Of a stretch of DNA of 64,000 nt, positions 54,302-63,233 are shown one piece after another. The notes below the pieces were generated by a model, which saw only the letters and a list, made by a program, of their open reading frames with translations, did not search any database and had not been told where the DNA came from. The stretch is from Cognataquiflexum gelatinilyticum (GTDB lineage Bacteria; Bacteroidota; Bacteroidia; Cytophagales; Cyclobacteriaceae). The DNA lies in NCBI RefSeq assembly GCF_024813435.1, contig NZ_JANAEZ010000004.1:62001-126000 (forward strand), in the 5' to 3' direction. The position numbers were made by a program, and so were the translations under genes. The first letter of the stretch is position 1. Every line of letters starts with the position of its first letter.

Positions 54302-56704
54302 TCAGAATTTAAGCGAATAACTTAGGGTTGGGAAAGGTACTCCAAGAATAGCCAATATGTACGATTGTGGAGGAGATCCTGCTTGGTCAGCAAAGAATAC
54401 CGAGAATGGATTTTTTCTGCCGTAGACATTCATTACCGCAAAAGTCCAATCACCGTCATGGAACTTGGTATTTCCTTTCAATTTAAAATTCAAAGAAAGA
54501 TCCAATCTGTGGAAATCAGGGATTCTTTGGGTATTTCTTTCTTTGAAAAATGCCAGGGAATTTCCAGCGAAGTCAAATTTTGCTTCAGGAAAAGAAACAG
54601 GTCTTCCTGTGCTGTAGGAGAAAGTCGCAGAGATTGAGGCATTGGTCGCCAATTTATAATTTCCTATTAGGGTCAAGTCGTGCGGTTTGTCAAAGTTGGA
54701 AGCAAACCATTCTCCATCATTGATAATCTCTTCTTCAAAGGGTGTGATGACCCTTCTCAAAGATCTGGAATACGTATAACTTGCCCATCCTGTTGTTCTA
54801 CCAAGATTCTTTTTTACATATACCTCCACGCCATATGCCTGACCTTGTCCGGGGACAATTTCAGTTTCAAGATTTTGTTGCAGCAAAAGCCTGGCACCGT
54901 CTTTATATTCCAACACGTTTTCAATTTCCTTGTAATACACCTCAATCGAAGTCTCAAAAATATTTCCTTTTAGATTCTTATATATTCCCAAAGAATATTG
55001 GTCTACGATCTGTGGCTTAAAAAACTGATCACTCAACTTCCAGACATCTGTTGGCGCAATGGTAGCTGTGTTTGAAACCAAATGAATGAATTGATACATT
55101 TTATTATATCCTGCCTTTATTGAAGTCTTGGAATCCAATGAATACCTCAACGAAGCTCTTGGCCCCCAACCATCATAAGTCTGAATTGTTTCTCCAGATG
55201 CATAGGTTCTTTCACCAATGACGTTTCCTTCGTTGAGTGGCAGATTAGGTGCATATTCTTTAACTGTTCTTGGACCATAGTATTGGTACATATCATACCT
55301 GATGCCATAAGACACACCTATTTTCTCACCAAATTCAAGTTCATGTTGAAGATAAAACCCTGATTCTCTTGCAAATTCGTCTTGTACTTTTTTAGGCAAT
55401 ATCGTTGATTCACCTTCAGATGTTCCGGGAATAAGTTCTCCTGGTCTAATGGTGATGTTTTTTGTGTCACCCCCAAAAGAGACCCTGTTGTTTTCTCCCA
55501 AAGCATAGGTGAAGTTCAGCCTTAATCCTACGTCGGTTATCCCTGATTCAAGATCAAAATTGTTGATCCCGGATTTGTTAAAAATTGAAAAGTCATATTT
55601 AGAGTAATATCCAACAACATCCGCAGCCAATCTTTCGGAAAATTTGCCTTGATACCTAACGGTATGGCTCATGTTAGTCCATGATATTGTCGTATCCGAC
55701 GCCAATGCAAAATCATCATAGCTTCGGTAAAAGCTGTAAGTAACATTGTGGTTTTCATTGATTTCGCCGTATAGAATCCCGTTTACGTCATTGAAATTAG
55801 CCTGACTTGAACGGAGGTCAGGGTTATTCATAGCCCCTAAAAGCCAGTTAATATATGAACCTCTAAATCCTATTTTTGCGGAAAGTTTGTCTTTGATCAC
55901 AGGACCGTTTACTGATAACTTACCTGAAACCGTTCCGACCATCATATCACCACCCCATTTATCCAAACTTCCTGATTTGGGAGCTATGTCCAGAATTGAG
56001 GAACCTCTTCCACCAAATTTGGTTGGGATTATGGCTTTATACAAAACAAAATCATTGACAACATCCGGATTGAAAGCAGTGAACAAACCAAAAAGGTGTG
56101 AAGGGTTATAAATAGGCGCCCCTGCAAAAAGAATAAGGTTTTGGTCAGCCCCACCTCCCCTTACGTTGAGGCCTGAGGAAGCTTCACCTACCTGACTTAC
56201 TCCTGGTAATGTGGCTAGGGACCTAATAATATCCACTTCTCCCAAAAACGGCGGGAGTTCTTTCAATGTATTCATACTCACACTGATCGCTCCCATGTCG
56301 GTACTTCTGATATTTTTTTCAGGATCCCGGCCATAAATCACCACATCATCCAAAGTAAAATCCTCTTGGATCATTGTCAAACTTATCCTTCCGTCTCCTA
56401 CTGCCACAAATGGATAAATGACGGTTTCATATCCCACATACCGAATTTCAAGAATGTAATCAGCTCTATCGAGCACCAAGTTAAAAGTACCATTGGTGTT
56501 AGTGATTTCCGTTTTATTGAGCTCTCTGACAGTAACTGTGGCTCCTACAAGAGGATCTCCTGATATCTGATCGATAAGCCGCCCACTGATTTTGATATCC
56601 TTCAATTGGCCGATATCCCTTCCTACAATATTTTTTTGTTGGGCAAAAAGCTCACCTGATACGAAGATGAGGAAAAGGAAAATATATGGTAATGTTTTCT
56701 TCAT
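54302..56704 (-). CDS. TonB-dependent outer-membrane receptor
   Basis: 800 residues. The signal peptide is about 1-21 (ending LFAQQ). A carboxypeptidase-regulatory-like beta domain follows (ISGRLIDQISGDPLVGATV to about residue 115), then a plug with LPPFLGEVDIIRSLATLPGV and GLNVRGGGADQNLI, then the barrel. The C-terminus TLSYSLKF ends in an aromatic, as barrels do. No SusD partner is present, so it is not a polysaccharide SusCD pair. It imports an unknown ligand using TonB energy. It is the middle gene of the operon. Confidence 0.94.
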   Translation of the reverse strand: MKKTLPYIFLFLIFVSGELFAQQKNIVGRDIGQLKDIKISGRLIDQISGDPLVGATVTVRELNKTEITNTNGTFNLVLDRADYILEIRYVGYETVIYPFVAVGDGRISLTMIQEDFTLDDVVIYGRDPEKNIRSTDMGAISVSMNTLKELPPFLGEVDIIRSLATLPGVSQVGEASSGLNVRGGGADQNLILFAGAPIYNPSHLFGLFTAFNPDVVNDFVLYKAIIPTKFGGRGSSILDIAPKSGSLDKWGGDMMVGTVSGKLSVNGPVIKDKLSAKIGFRGSYINWLLGAMNNPDLRSSQANFNDVNGILYGEINENHNVTYSFYRSYDDFALASDTTISWTNMSHTVRYQGKFSERLAADVVGYYSKYDFSIFNKSGINNFDLESGITDVGLRLNFTYALGENNRVSFGGDTKNITIRPGELIPGTSEGESTILPKKVQDEFARESGFYLQHELEFGEKIGVSYGIRYDMYQYYGPRTVKEYAPNLPLNEGNVIGERTYASGETIQTYDGWGPRASLRYSLDSKTSIKAGYNKMYQFIHLVSNTATIAPTDVWKLSDQFFKPQIVDQYSLGIYKNLKGNIFETSIEVYYKEIENVLEYKDGARLLLQQNLETEIVPGQGQAYGVEVYVKKNLGRTTGWASYTYSRSLRRVITPFEEEIINDGEWFASNFDKPHDLTLIGNYKLATNASISATFSYSTGRPVSFPEAKFDFAGNSLAFFKERNTQRIPDFHRLDLSLNFKLKGNTKFHDGDWTFAVMNVYGRKNPFSVFFADQAGSPPQSYILAILGVPFPTLSYSLKF

Positions 56705-56714
56705 AAATCAACTT

Positions 56715-58184
56715 TTATAGGCCAAAGGGATCAAAAACCCAGAACTCCATAGGTACAGCCAACTGTACCTCTGCACTTCTAAGAATATAAATAAGATTAT
56801 CATGGACATAAACCCCAACATTTCTTGCAATAGGGTTTCCAGGAAAAATGTTTTTGCGGACCCACAATCCATTCGAAAGATTCAATTCCCAAACTTCCTG
56901 AGATCTATTGGCCATACCCGTGATCACCCTGTCCCCGATGGTCACACCAAAAGCTGACCCTGAATTGATATCTCCCGGATATATACCATAAAAGGACCAT
57001 GTCTCCAAGTCTCCATCAAATGCATAAATCTCCTTGGTGACGGGATCAACAAGGTATTGTTTGTTATCGTAGCTAAAATTCAATACGGTCCGATTGACTG
57101 CAAAAGGAGAGTTTGCAATTTTTTGCCATTGACCTGTAGAAATATTGAACCTGTAAACATCAGTCCCAAATCCAACTGCCCCTCCCATTACAAACAATTT
57201 ATTATTCAACTCAAATGAAAGCGAATTTACTGCTGTAAAGGGCAATGGAGGAAGCTTTATAAAATTATTGTTTTCATATTTCCAAAAATCAGTAGAAGGT
57301 GAACTCAATGAGTTTTGACTGATAACCAAAGCTCCGCCACCAAAATAGTTGCTGCTATTAAAAGCCCTCCAAAGAGGGTCTCCCTGAAAATCAACCTGAG
57401 TCCAGTTACCTGTCACTAGGCTATATTTCCAGAATTGGGAATTGATTGTTTGTCCGTTATTTGCTCCCAATCCCGCGAAGAATTCAAGGCCATTCTGAAA
57501 AGAAACGTTATCGAACAACTTCAAACTCGAAGGGAAATTAGGTAGTTGAGTAAACTTTCCGGTCGTATATTCAAACTTCTCTTCGAGAAGAATTTCCTGA
57601 TTTTGGACAATCACCCTTACTTCCTCCAGTGCGATGGTTCCACTGCCGGGTACAATCGCGGTGATCAGTGATTCAAAATCTATTTTAAGGATCTGAGCCT
57701 GACGGTTACCAAAAAACACCTTTGTATCAGCTGTGAAATTTTTCCCCTTGATGGTGACAGTCGTACCTACAGGACCATTCAACGGTGAAAAACTGAAAGC
57801 GTCAGGTGATAGGGTGGTGATTTCTAACACATTGCCAAACTGGATCCCGTCGGGAAGGGATATGAAAGATTTGACAAAATATTTTTTTTGAATATCGAGT
57901 TCGCTTGTTTCTCCGATAAATCTCCCCGGAGCGACCCTTTCTCCCAATGAGATGATTATCGGTTGGGAAAATGATTCATTTTCCGAAATGTAGAAACCAT
58001 GGTCACTTGCAGCAACATTTTGATTGGTAATAATCCTCCCAAGGACCCTTGCTCTTTCTCCACTCAGGTAAATTACTTCTTCTGTAATCAGTGAAGTTGT
58101 AACTTGGCTTTCTTCCTCACAGGAAGAGAAAATACCAAAAAAAATAAGGAGCAATGAAATTAACCCAAACTTACTTCTATCCAT
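56715..58184 (-). CDS. Lipoprotein with IPT/TIG domain and Kelch-type propeller
   Basis: 489 residues. The lipobox is FSSCE (Cys21-22 region). An IPT/TIG fold begins near residue 130 (SPLNGPVGTTVTIKGKNF). From about residue 210 the Kelch-like repeats show 'FWKYSLVTGNWTQV', 'LFVMGGAVGFGTDVYRFNIS' and 'WQKIANSPF', a six-blade propeller pattern. Such proteins bind ligands or partners on the cell surface. It is the first gene of the operon; a linked role with the receptor is inferred. Confidence 0.85.
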   Translation of the reverse strand: MDRSKFGLISLLLIFFGIFSSCEEESQVTTSLITEEVIYLSGERARVLGRIITNQNVAASDHGFYISENESFSQPIIISLGERVAPGRFIGETSELDIQKKYFVKSFISLPDGIQFGNVLEITTLSPDAFSFSPLNGPVGTTVTIKGKNFTADTKVFFGNRQAQILKIDFESLITAIVPGSGTIALEEVRVIVQNQEILLEEKFEYTTGKFTQLPNFPSSLKLFDNVSFQNGLEFFAGLGANNGQTINSQFWKYSLVTGNWTQVDFQGDPLWRAFNSSNYFGGGALVISQNSLSSPSTDFWKYENNNFIKLPPLPFTAVNSLSFELNNKLFVMGGAVGFGTDVYRFNISTGQWQKIANSPFAVNRTVLNFSYDNKQYLVDPVTKEIYAFDGDLETWSFYGIYPGDINSGSAFGVTIGDRVITGMANRSQEVWELNLSNGLWVRKNIFPGNPIARNVGVYVHDNLIYILRSAEVQLAVPMEFWVFDPFGL

Positions 58185-58267
58185 GTAAATTATTCTTAAT
58201 GCAGGGCTAAAAATACACCAATATTGGATTTAAAAAAAAAAATCTACTTGTTAGGGCTAAATTTAAA

Positions 58268-58984
58268 CTAAAAGATAATCAGAAATTCTTTGAGTAATTC
58301 GGAATAATCTTTTGAATAATTTCCATTTTTATCTTTGATCGAAATGTCTTTCGAATACATAGCATGATTTAAAAATGAAAATCCCAAAATTACCCTAAGA
58401 ATATTTTTTGCGGGATTATCCTTTATAAAGGTTCTTGTATGGATTCTCAACCCTTTTGAGACCATTAATTTTTCCAATTCTTCCATTTGTACAGGTGGTA
58501 AAATGGCCCAAAACTCAGAAAATGGATGAAAAAGGGAAATAACGCCAGAAACCAATTCCCCAAAGGAAAGTGTATCATTGTGCAAAGCAAGATTTCGCTT
58601 TGGGTCGAGGGATTTTAGGTGGTTTGGAAAAAAGGGAGGGTTACTGACAATCAGATCATATTTTTGGGATTGGTTCACACAAAAATCCTGAAATGACATA
58701 TGTACGAAGTCAATCCTGTCTTTCCAGGGACTTTGTCTAGCATTTTCAGAGGCTTGCTCCCAAGCTTCTCTGTCTATTTCAACTCCTGTGATTCTTGCCT
58801 CAGGAAATCTCTGCGCCAACATTAATGAAACAACTCCAGTCCCTACTCCTATTTCTAAAATACTTTTTGGATTTCCCGAACCTGATATGCTTCCTAAAAG
58901 GACTGCATCTGTACCCACCTTCATTGCACAACGGTCGTGATTGACAGAAAATTGCTTGAACCGAAATGGGGTAGGATTGCTCAT
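58268..58984 (-). CDS. trmN6: tRNA1(Val) adenine-N6 methyltransferase-type enzyme
   Basis: 238 residues. The AdoMet site is ILEIGVGTGVVSLMLA, followed by GVEIDREAWEQASENA. The catalytic NPPF motif is in LIVSNPPFFPN. The N-terminal FRFKQFSVNHDRCAMKVGTDAVLLG is the typical TrmN6 (YfiC) start, cited here as FSVNHDRCAMKVGTDAVLLG. Methylation of A37 in tRNA1(Val) is the known family role; the target here is inferred. Confidence 0.78.
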   Translation of the reverse strand: MSNPTPFRFKQFSVNHDRCAMKVGTDAVLLGSISGSGNPKSILEIGVGTGVVSLMLAQRFPEARITGVEIDREAWEQASENARQSPWKDRIDFVHMSFQDFCVNQSQKYDLIVSNPPFFPNHLKSLDPKRNLALHNDTLSFGELVSGVISLFHPFSEFWAILPPVQMEELEKLMVSKGLRIHTRTFIKDNPAKNILRVILGFSFLNHAMYSKDISIKDKNGNYSKDYSELLKEFLIIF

Positions 58985-59053
58985 AATTTTAAATTAAGCG
59001 GAGAAAAACCAAGGGAATTAAAGTTGAAATTGCTGAATCGGACGGTGAAGGAA

Positions 59054-59506
59054 TCACCCTCCTCTTTCATATTCTTCATCTGGAGGAAGATTGGGTTTTT
59101 CTGCCGCCGCAACAGCCAATTGGTCACAGCGTTCATTTTCAGGATGACCCGCATGACCCTTTACCCAAACCAATTTGGGTTTATATTTGACATGCAAAGG
59201 GATATATTGCTTCCAAAGATCGGGATTCTTTTTATCCTGAAATCCTTTTTTCTGCCAACCCCAAAGCCACCCCTTTTCAATAGCATCTACAACATATTTA
59301 CTGTCAGAGTATATGGTAACAGGAATGTCTCTTACTTTCAACTCCTGAAGTGCACGGATGACCGCCAAAAGTTCCATTCGGTTATTTGTAGTATACCGAA
59401 AACCCTCTGAAAGTTCTTTCCGATGTTGGTTGTATTTCATTACCACCCCATATCCCCCCGGACCGGGATTTCCTTTCGCAGCTCCGTCAGTAAAAATTGA
59501 AATCAT
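59054..59506 (-). CDS. rnhA: Ribonuclease HI
   Basis: 150 residues. The catalytic acids are in FTDGAAKGNPGPGGYG (Asp), NNRMELLAVIRAL (Glu), YSDSKYVVDAIEKGW (Asp) and the C-terminal NERCDQLA (Asp). The basic-protrusion segment is present (WGWQKKGFQ). It degrades RNA in RNA:DNA hybrids. It is 59 bp downstream of marC on the same strand. Confidence 0.94.
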   Translation of the reverse strand: MISIFTDGAAKGNPGPGGYGVVMKYNQHRKELSEGFRYTTNNRMELLAVIRALQELKVRDIPVTIYSDSKYVVDAIEKGWLWGWQKKGFQDKKNPDLWKQYIPLHVKYKPKLVWVKGHAGHPENERCDQLAVAAAEKPNLPPDEEYERGG

Positions 59507-59565
59507 TTATTTTTAATCTCTAATCAATAAAATACTATGGAATGAACGTGTCAAAATTTTTAAAA

Positions 59566-60150
59566 TCAACCGATTTCTCCGGTGAATAGCGCTCCTTTGA
59601 AAATCTTGATGGCAATCGAAAGGAGAATAATCCCAAAGATTCTCCTCAAAACATCTAATCCTGTCTTACCCAATTTTCTTTCAAGCCAATTTGTACTTTT
59701 CAAAACAGCATATACTATCCCAAGGTTGATGATCATCCCCACGGCAATATTCACTTGGGTATATTCTGCTTTCAAGGTCAAAATCGTCGTCAGGGTACCT
59801 GCACCAGCTATTAGAGGAAAAGCAATCGGGACAATGGAAGCGCTTGTAGTCGAGGCTTCAGGATCCGGTTTGAAAAGCTCAATTCCCAAAATCATCTCAG
59901 CTCCAATCGCGAAGATTATTAATGCTCCCGCAATGGCAAAGTCATCGACTCCGATTCCGAAAAGTTTCAAAATCGACTCTCCAAAAAATAAAAAAAGTAT
60001 CATCAGAATCCCCGCAGCAATCGTAGCTTTACCGGACTGGATATGGCCGACTTTTTTTCTGAGATTGATGACAATGGGAATTGATCCCAAAATATCAATC
60101 ACTGAAAAAAGAATCAGTGTAACTGAGAAAATTTCTTTGAGATTAAACAT
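59566..60150 (-). CDS. MarC-family membrane protein
   Basis: 194 residues with six helices. SVIDILGSIPIVINLRKK, GVDDFAIAGALIIFAIG and SIVPIAFPLIAGAGTLTTIL are the family's conserved segments. The MarC family is a six-helix inner-membrane group of unclear function; earlier links to antibiotic resistance were not upheld. It lies 4 bp after the aminotransferase gene. Confidence 0.9.
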   Translation of the reverse strand: MFNLKEIFSVTLILFSVIDILGSIPIVINLRKKVGHIQSGKATIAAGILMILFLFFGESILKLFGIGVDDFAIAGALIIFAIGAEMILGIELFKPDPEASTTSASIVPIAFPLIAGAGTLTTILTLKAEYTQVNIAVGMIINLGIVYAVLKSTNWLERKLGKTGLDVLRRIFGIILLSIAIKIFKGALFTGEIG

Positions 60151-60154
60151 CCGG

Positions 60155-61210
60155 TCAATATTTCTTTAGAAAATCCACCAACTTTGAAAATTCGGACTCA
60201 TTGATGGCCGGGAAATTGGCAATTCTGAAGCTGGTCGGCTTCAGGGGACCATATCCACTTCCCAACTGCATTCCTTCCTTTTCTGCAGCTTTTTTGATTT
60301 CTGAGATGAATTCCTCCTTTCCTGAAATAGCCAATACTGTACTGCTTCGGGCTTCAGGATTTTGGATAAGCATCCTCAGCTTAGACGTATTTGCAATAGT
60401 ATCTTCGAGTATCCTCATTCGGTCTCGAGTCTGTTGGTCGATATGCTGGATTTCCGGCATGTCCTGCAGCACACGGTAAAGCAGGTATATTCCAAAAACG
60501 TTTGGGGTATAATGGGTCTGGTAGATTTCTGCATTTTCCAAAATGAAATTCAGACTGTTGTACCTGCCTTTTTCCCCTTTGTCTTTTGCTTTGGCAATGG
60601 CTTTGGGAGAAACAATCAAAATCCCCAATCCTGCAGGAAGTCCGAAGCATTTCTGTACTGAAGCATACCAAATATCTGCCAAAGTAAAATCGAGCTCGAT
60701 TCCTGCCATGGAAGAAGTCGTATCTACAGCGATCATTTTTTCGGGATACTTGTTGGCAATCGCAGCGATTGTCTCATTCCTCACCTGGGTGGCATTAGAG
60801 GTCTCGTTTTGGGTAATGGCGATCAGGTCAAATTCCTCTCCGAGTTGCAAAGATTCAACATCGACAGTTTCGTCAGCCCCAAGCTTATGGGCGAAAGTTT
60901 TGGGTTCGATATACCTGGCATATTCGAACCATTTCTTTCCAAAAGAACCGGAGAAAATATGGTAGCCTGCAGACTGCACTATGGATTGGGAAATAATTTC
61001 CCAATTTTCTGTAGCAGAAGACGTAAACAGAAGTTTATATTCATCGGGCATGTGAAGCTTTTCCCTCATCAGGGTTTCTGTTTCCTGATAGAGATTCATA
61101 AAAACAGCTGAGCGGTGATTGGCGCTCAAAATACCTTTTTCGTATGCTTCCTGCATGTATTTTGGAAGACTGTCATAGACTTTGGAAGGTCCGGGAGCAA
61201 ATGTTACCAT
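60155..61210 (-). CDS. Class V aminotransferase, SerC-like
   Basis: 351 residues. MVTFAPGPSKVYDSLP, NHRSAVFMNLY, VDTTSSMAG and SVQKCFGLPAGLG, with the PLP Lys in the last, fit the fold-type I class V group. It resembles phosphoserine aminotransferase but differs from the standard 'FSAGPa.LP' SerC start. A serine or glyoxylate-linked transamination is inferred. It is 6 bp after aroQ. Confidence 0.82.
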   Translation of the reverse strand: MVTFAPGPSKVYDSLPKYMQEAYEKGILSANHRSAVFMNLYQETETLMREKLHMPDEYKLLFTSSATENWEIISQSIVQSAGYHIFSGSFGKKWFEYARYIEPKTFAHKLGADETVDVESLQLGEEFDLIAITQNETSNATQVRNETIAAIANKYPEKMIAVDTTSSMAGIELDFTLADIWYASVQKCFGLPAGLGILIVSPKAIAKAKDKGEKGRYNSLNFILENAEIYQTHYTPNVFGIYLLYRVLQDMPEIQHIDQQTRDRMRILEDTIANTSKLRMLIQNPEARSSTVLAISGKEEFISEIKKAAEKEGMQLGSGYGPLKPTSFRIANFPAINESEFSKLVDFLKKY

Positions 61211-61216
61211 GGTGGA

Positions 61217-61636
61217 TTAATTGTTGAGAAAATAACTGATAGCCAATTCATAGCCCTTGAGTCCAAGGCCTGAAATCATGCCCACACATTCTTTTGTGAT
61301 GATACTCTTGTGGCGGAACTCTTCGCGCTTGTAGATGTTCGAGATATGCACTTCCAAGACAGGGGTTTTCACTCCCGCTATCGCATCAGAAATGGCCACC
61401 GAAGTGTGCGTATAGCCTCCTGCATTGAGTAAAATAGCATCATATGAAAAGCCTACCTCATGGATCTTGTCAATAATTTCTCCCTCAATATTACTTTGGA
61501 AATAGGAGAGATCGATTTCGGAAAATTTGGTTTTGAGCGTGTCAAAGAATTCTTCGAAAGAAGTGCTCCCGTAAATCTCAGGTTCTCTTTTTCCCAAGAG
61601 ATTGAGGTTGGGACCGTTGATGATGATGATTTTCAA
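61217..61636 (-). CDS. aroQ: 3-dehydroquinate dehydratase, type II
   Basis: 139 residues. IIINGPNLNLLGKREPEIYG contains the Asn and Arg of the type II enzyme and the catalytic Tyr is Y23. SNIEGEIIDKIHE, LNAGGYTHTSVAI and EVHISNIYKREEFR complete the pattern, including the second Asn and His. It dehydrates 3-dehydroquinate in the shikimate pathway. It heads a run on the minus strand to trmN6. Confidence 0.96.
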   Translation of the reverse strand: MKIIIINGPNLNLLGKREPEIYGSTSFEEFFDTLKTKFSEIDLSYFQSNIEGEIIDKIHEVGFSYDAILLNAGGYTHTSVAISDAIAGVKTPVLEVHISNIYKREEFRHKSIITKECVGMISGLGLKGYELAISYFLNN

Positions 61637-61752
61637 GGCAAAATAGGTTTAGTGGTTATCTGAGTTCAAAGTTAAGGAAGGATTTGTTTTTTATGGGGAA
61701 TAGTTCGAGTAGAAAAGTAATTAATTATATTTAGCTTGAAAATGAATTCAAT

Positions 61753-61959
61753 ATGAGAGTAACATTGGAAATAGAAAACGAGAAAATAAATGATTTCATC
61801 ACTTTAATTCAATCCTTAGATTATGCCCGCATTTCTGAGGAAATTGAAATACCCGATTGGCAACAAGAAGAAGTTCTCAAAAGACTAACTTTGTTAGAAG
61901 AAGGAATTTCTTCAAAAAGAAACTGGGAAGAGGCAAAATTGGAAATTTTTAAAAAATAA
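61753..61959 (+). CDS. Putative antitoxin of a ParE-type pair
   Basis: 68 residues (MRVTLEIENEKINDF to AKLEIFKK), acidic, with two helices at the C-terminus. Similar small proteins precede RelE/ParE toxins in Bacteroidota. Its stop codon overlaps the toxin start by one base (TAATG). A promoter-like TATATTTA lies about 25 bp upstream. Intact; DNA-binding domain not recognised. Confidence 0.6.
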   Translation: MRVTLEIENEKINDFITLIQSLDYARISEEIEIPDWQQEEVLKRLTLLEEGISSKRNWEEAKLEIFKK

Positions 61960-62252
61960 TGACCTATATAGTATCAATCTCTCAACAGGCAGAGGACGAT
62001 TTGAGAGAGATTTTTTTATGGTACGAGGATAAGAAACTTGGTTTAGGACTTATATTTAGGGACTTTTTTGAAACCGCCATATCAAGTATTAAGCTTAACC
62101 CGTTACAATTCCAAGTTCGTTATCATAAAATCAGAATAAAGTTTTTGGAAAAATTTCCATATTGAATTCATTACACCGTTGTCAAATCTGAAATTATCAT
62201 TTTAGCTGTTTTCCATACATCTTTGGATCCTAAAAGATGGCAAAACAAGTAA
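61959..62252 (+). pseudogene. ParE/RelE-like toxin interrupted by an in-frame TGA
   Basis: The open part is 68 codons (MTYIVSISQQAEDDLREIF to KFLEKFPY) and matches ParE-type toxins, which run to about 97 residues. Directly after KFPY is TGA at 62163-62165. The same frame then continues IHYTVVKSEIIILAVFHTS and LDPKRWQNK before a TAA at 62250-62252. In intact relatives the residue at the stop is usually Gly ('FPyGIhf'), so GGA or GGT to TGA fits a single-base change. I judge it a nonsense-inactivated toxin, unless the stop is a sequencing error. Confidence 0.75.
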
Positions 62253-62260
62253 TCCATACC

Positions 62261-63166
62261 ATGTCCAACCATTGGGATGCTTCCCTACGTCAGTTTCAAC
62301 ATTACCTTAAGCTAGAGCGCTCCCTAAGCCAAAACTCCATACTAGCCTACCAGCAGGATATGGAAAAACTGAGCAGGTATATGGTGAAGAATTTTCCCGA
62401 CACCCGACCGACCGAGGTACAGTTGCAGCATTTACGGTATTTTGTGAATGGACTCGCAGAACTCGAAATCTCCGAATATACTCAAGCAAGGATTATTTCA
62501 GGGTTAAAGGCATTTTTTAAATACCTGATGTATGAGGACCGTATCTCGGAAGACCCAGCACAACTTTTGGAGGCTCCCAAACTAGGCAGAAAGCTCCCTG
62601 ACACTCTCAGCTATCTGGAAATCACCCAAATCCTAGAAAGTATTCCACTTGGAGAATCAGAAGGTCATAGAAATCGGGCTATGCTTGAGGTTTTGTATAG
62701 CTCAGGACTCAGAGTATCAGAATTGACTGATCTCAAGATCGGAAACGTCTATGCAGATATTGGATTTATCAGGGTAATCGGAAAGGGAAATAAAGAACGG
62801 CTTGTCCCAATAGGCAGGGATGCGCTGAAATACCTTAAGCTATATATGGAGGAAAAAAGGAAAGACATTGAGCCGGCAAAAGGCCATGAACAATATGTTT
62901 TTCTAAATCGTCGAGGCAAAAAACTGAGCCGCGTAATGATTTTTCTCATCATCAAAAAACAGGTCGAAAACATTGGCCTTCAAAAAAATGTGAGTCCCCA
63001 TACCTTCAGGCACAGTTTTGCGACTCACTTGATCGAAGGCGGCGCCGATCTCCGTGCTGTCCAGGAAATGCTCGGCCATGAAAGCATCACAACAACAGAG
63101 ATTTACACCCATTTGGACAGAGATTATCTGAGACAGGTACTCAATGAGTTTCATCCAAGGAAATAA
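62261..63166 (+). CDS. xerD: Site-specific tyrosine recombinase XerD/XerA
   Basis: I start at 62261 (MSNHWDASLRQFQHYLKLER, 301 residues). An upstream in-frame ATG at 62237 would overlap the toxin frame and add eight residues. The catalytic set is complete: R151 (SSGLRVSEL), H247 and R250 (HTFRHSF), H273 (LGHESITT) and Y282 (IYTHLDR). It resolves chromosome dimers at dif. The aroQ-xerD neighbourhood is usual in this phylum. Confidence 0.95.
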   Translation: MSNHWDASLRQFQHYLKLERSLSQNSILAYQQDMEKLSRYMVKNFPDTRPTEVQLQHLRYFVNGLAELEISEYTQARIISGLKAFFKYLMYEDRISEDPAQLLEAPKLGRKLPDTLSYLEITQILESIPLGESEGHRNRAMLEVLYSSGLRVSELTDLKIGNVYADIGFIRVIGKGNKERLVPIGRDALKYLKLYMEEKRKDIEPAKGHEQYVFLNRRGKKLSRVMIFLIIKKQVENIGLQKNVSPHTFRHSFATHLIEGGADLRAVQEMLGHESITTTEIYTHLDRDYLRQVLNEFHPRK

Positions 63167-63233
63167 GCTGTATTTTCTTCCCTTTTCCCAAGCAATTCAC
63201 TTAATTTAGCGAATTGAAAAAACCCCGATCATT

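Noticed and set aside
62163..62165. In-frame TGA in the toxin as a selenocysteine codon, given selD in the window
   Set aside because: No selA, selB or SECIS element is seen, the residue in relatives is Gly, and selD is paired with the tRNA enzyme mnmH.
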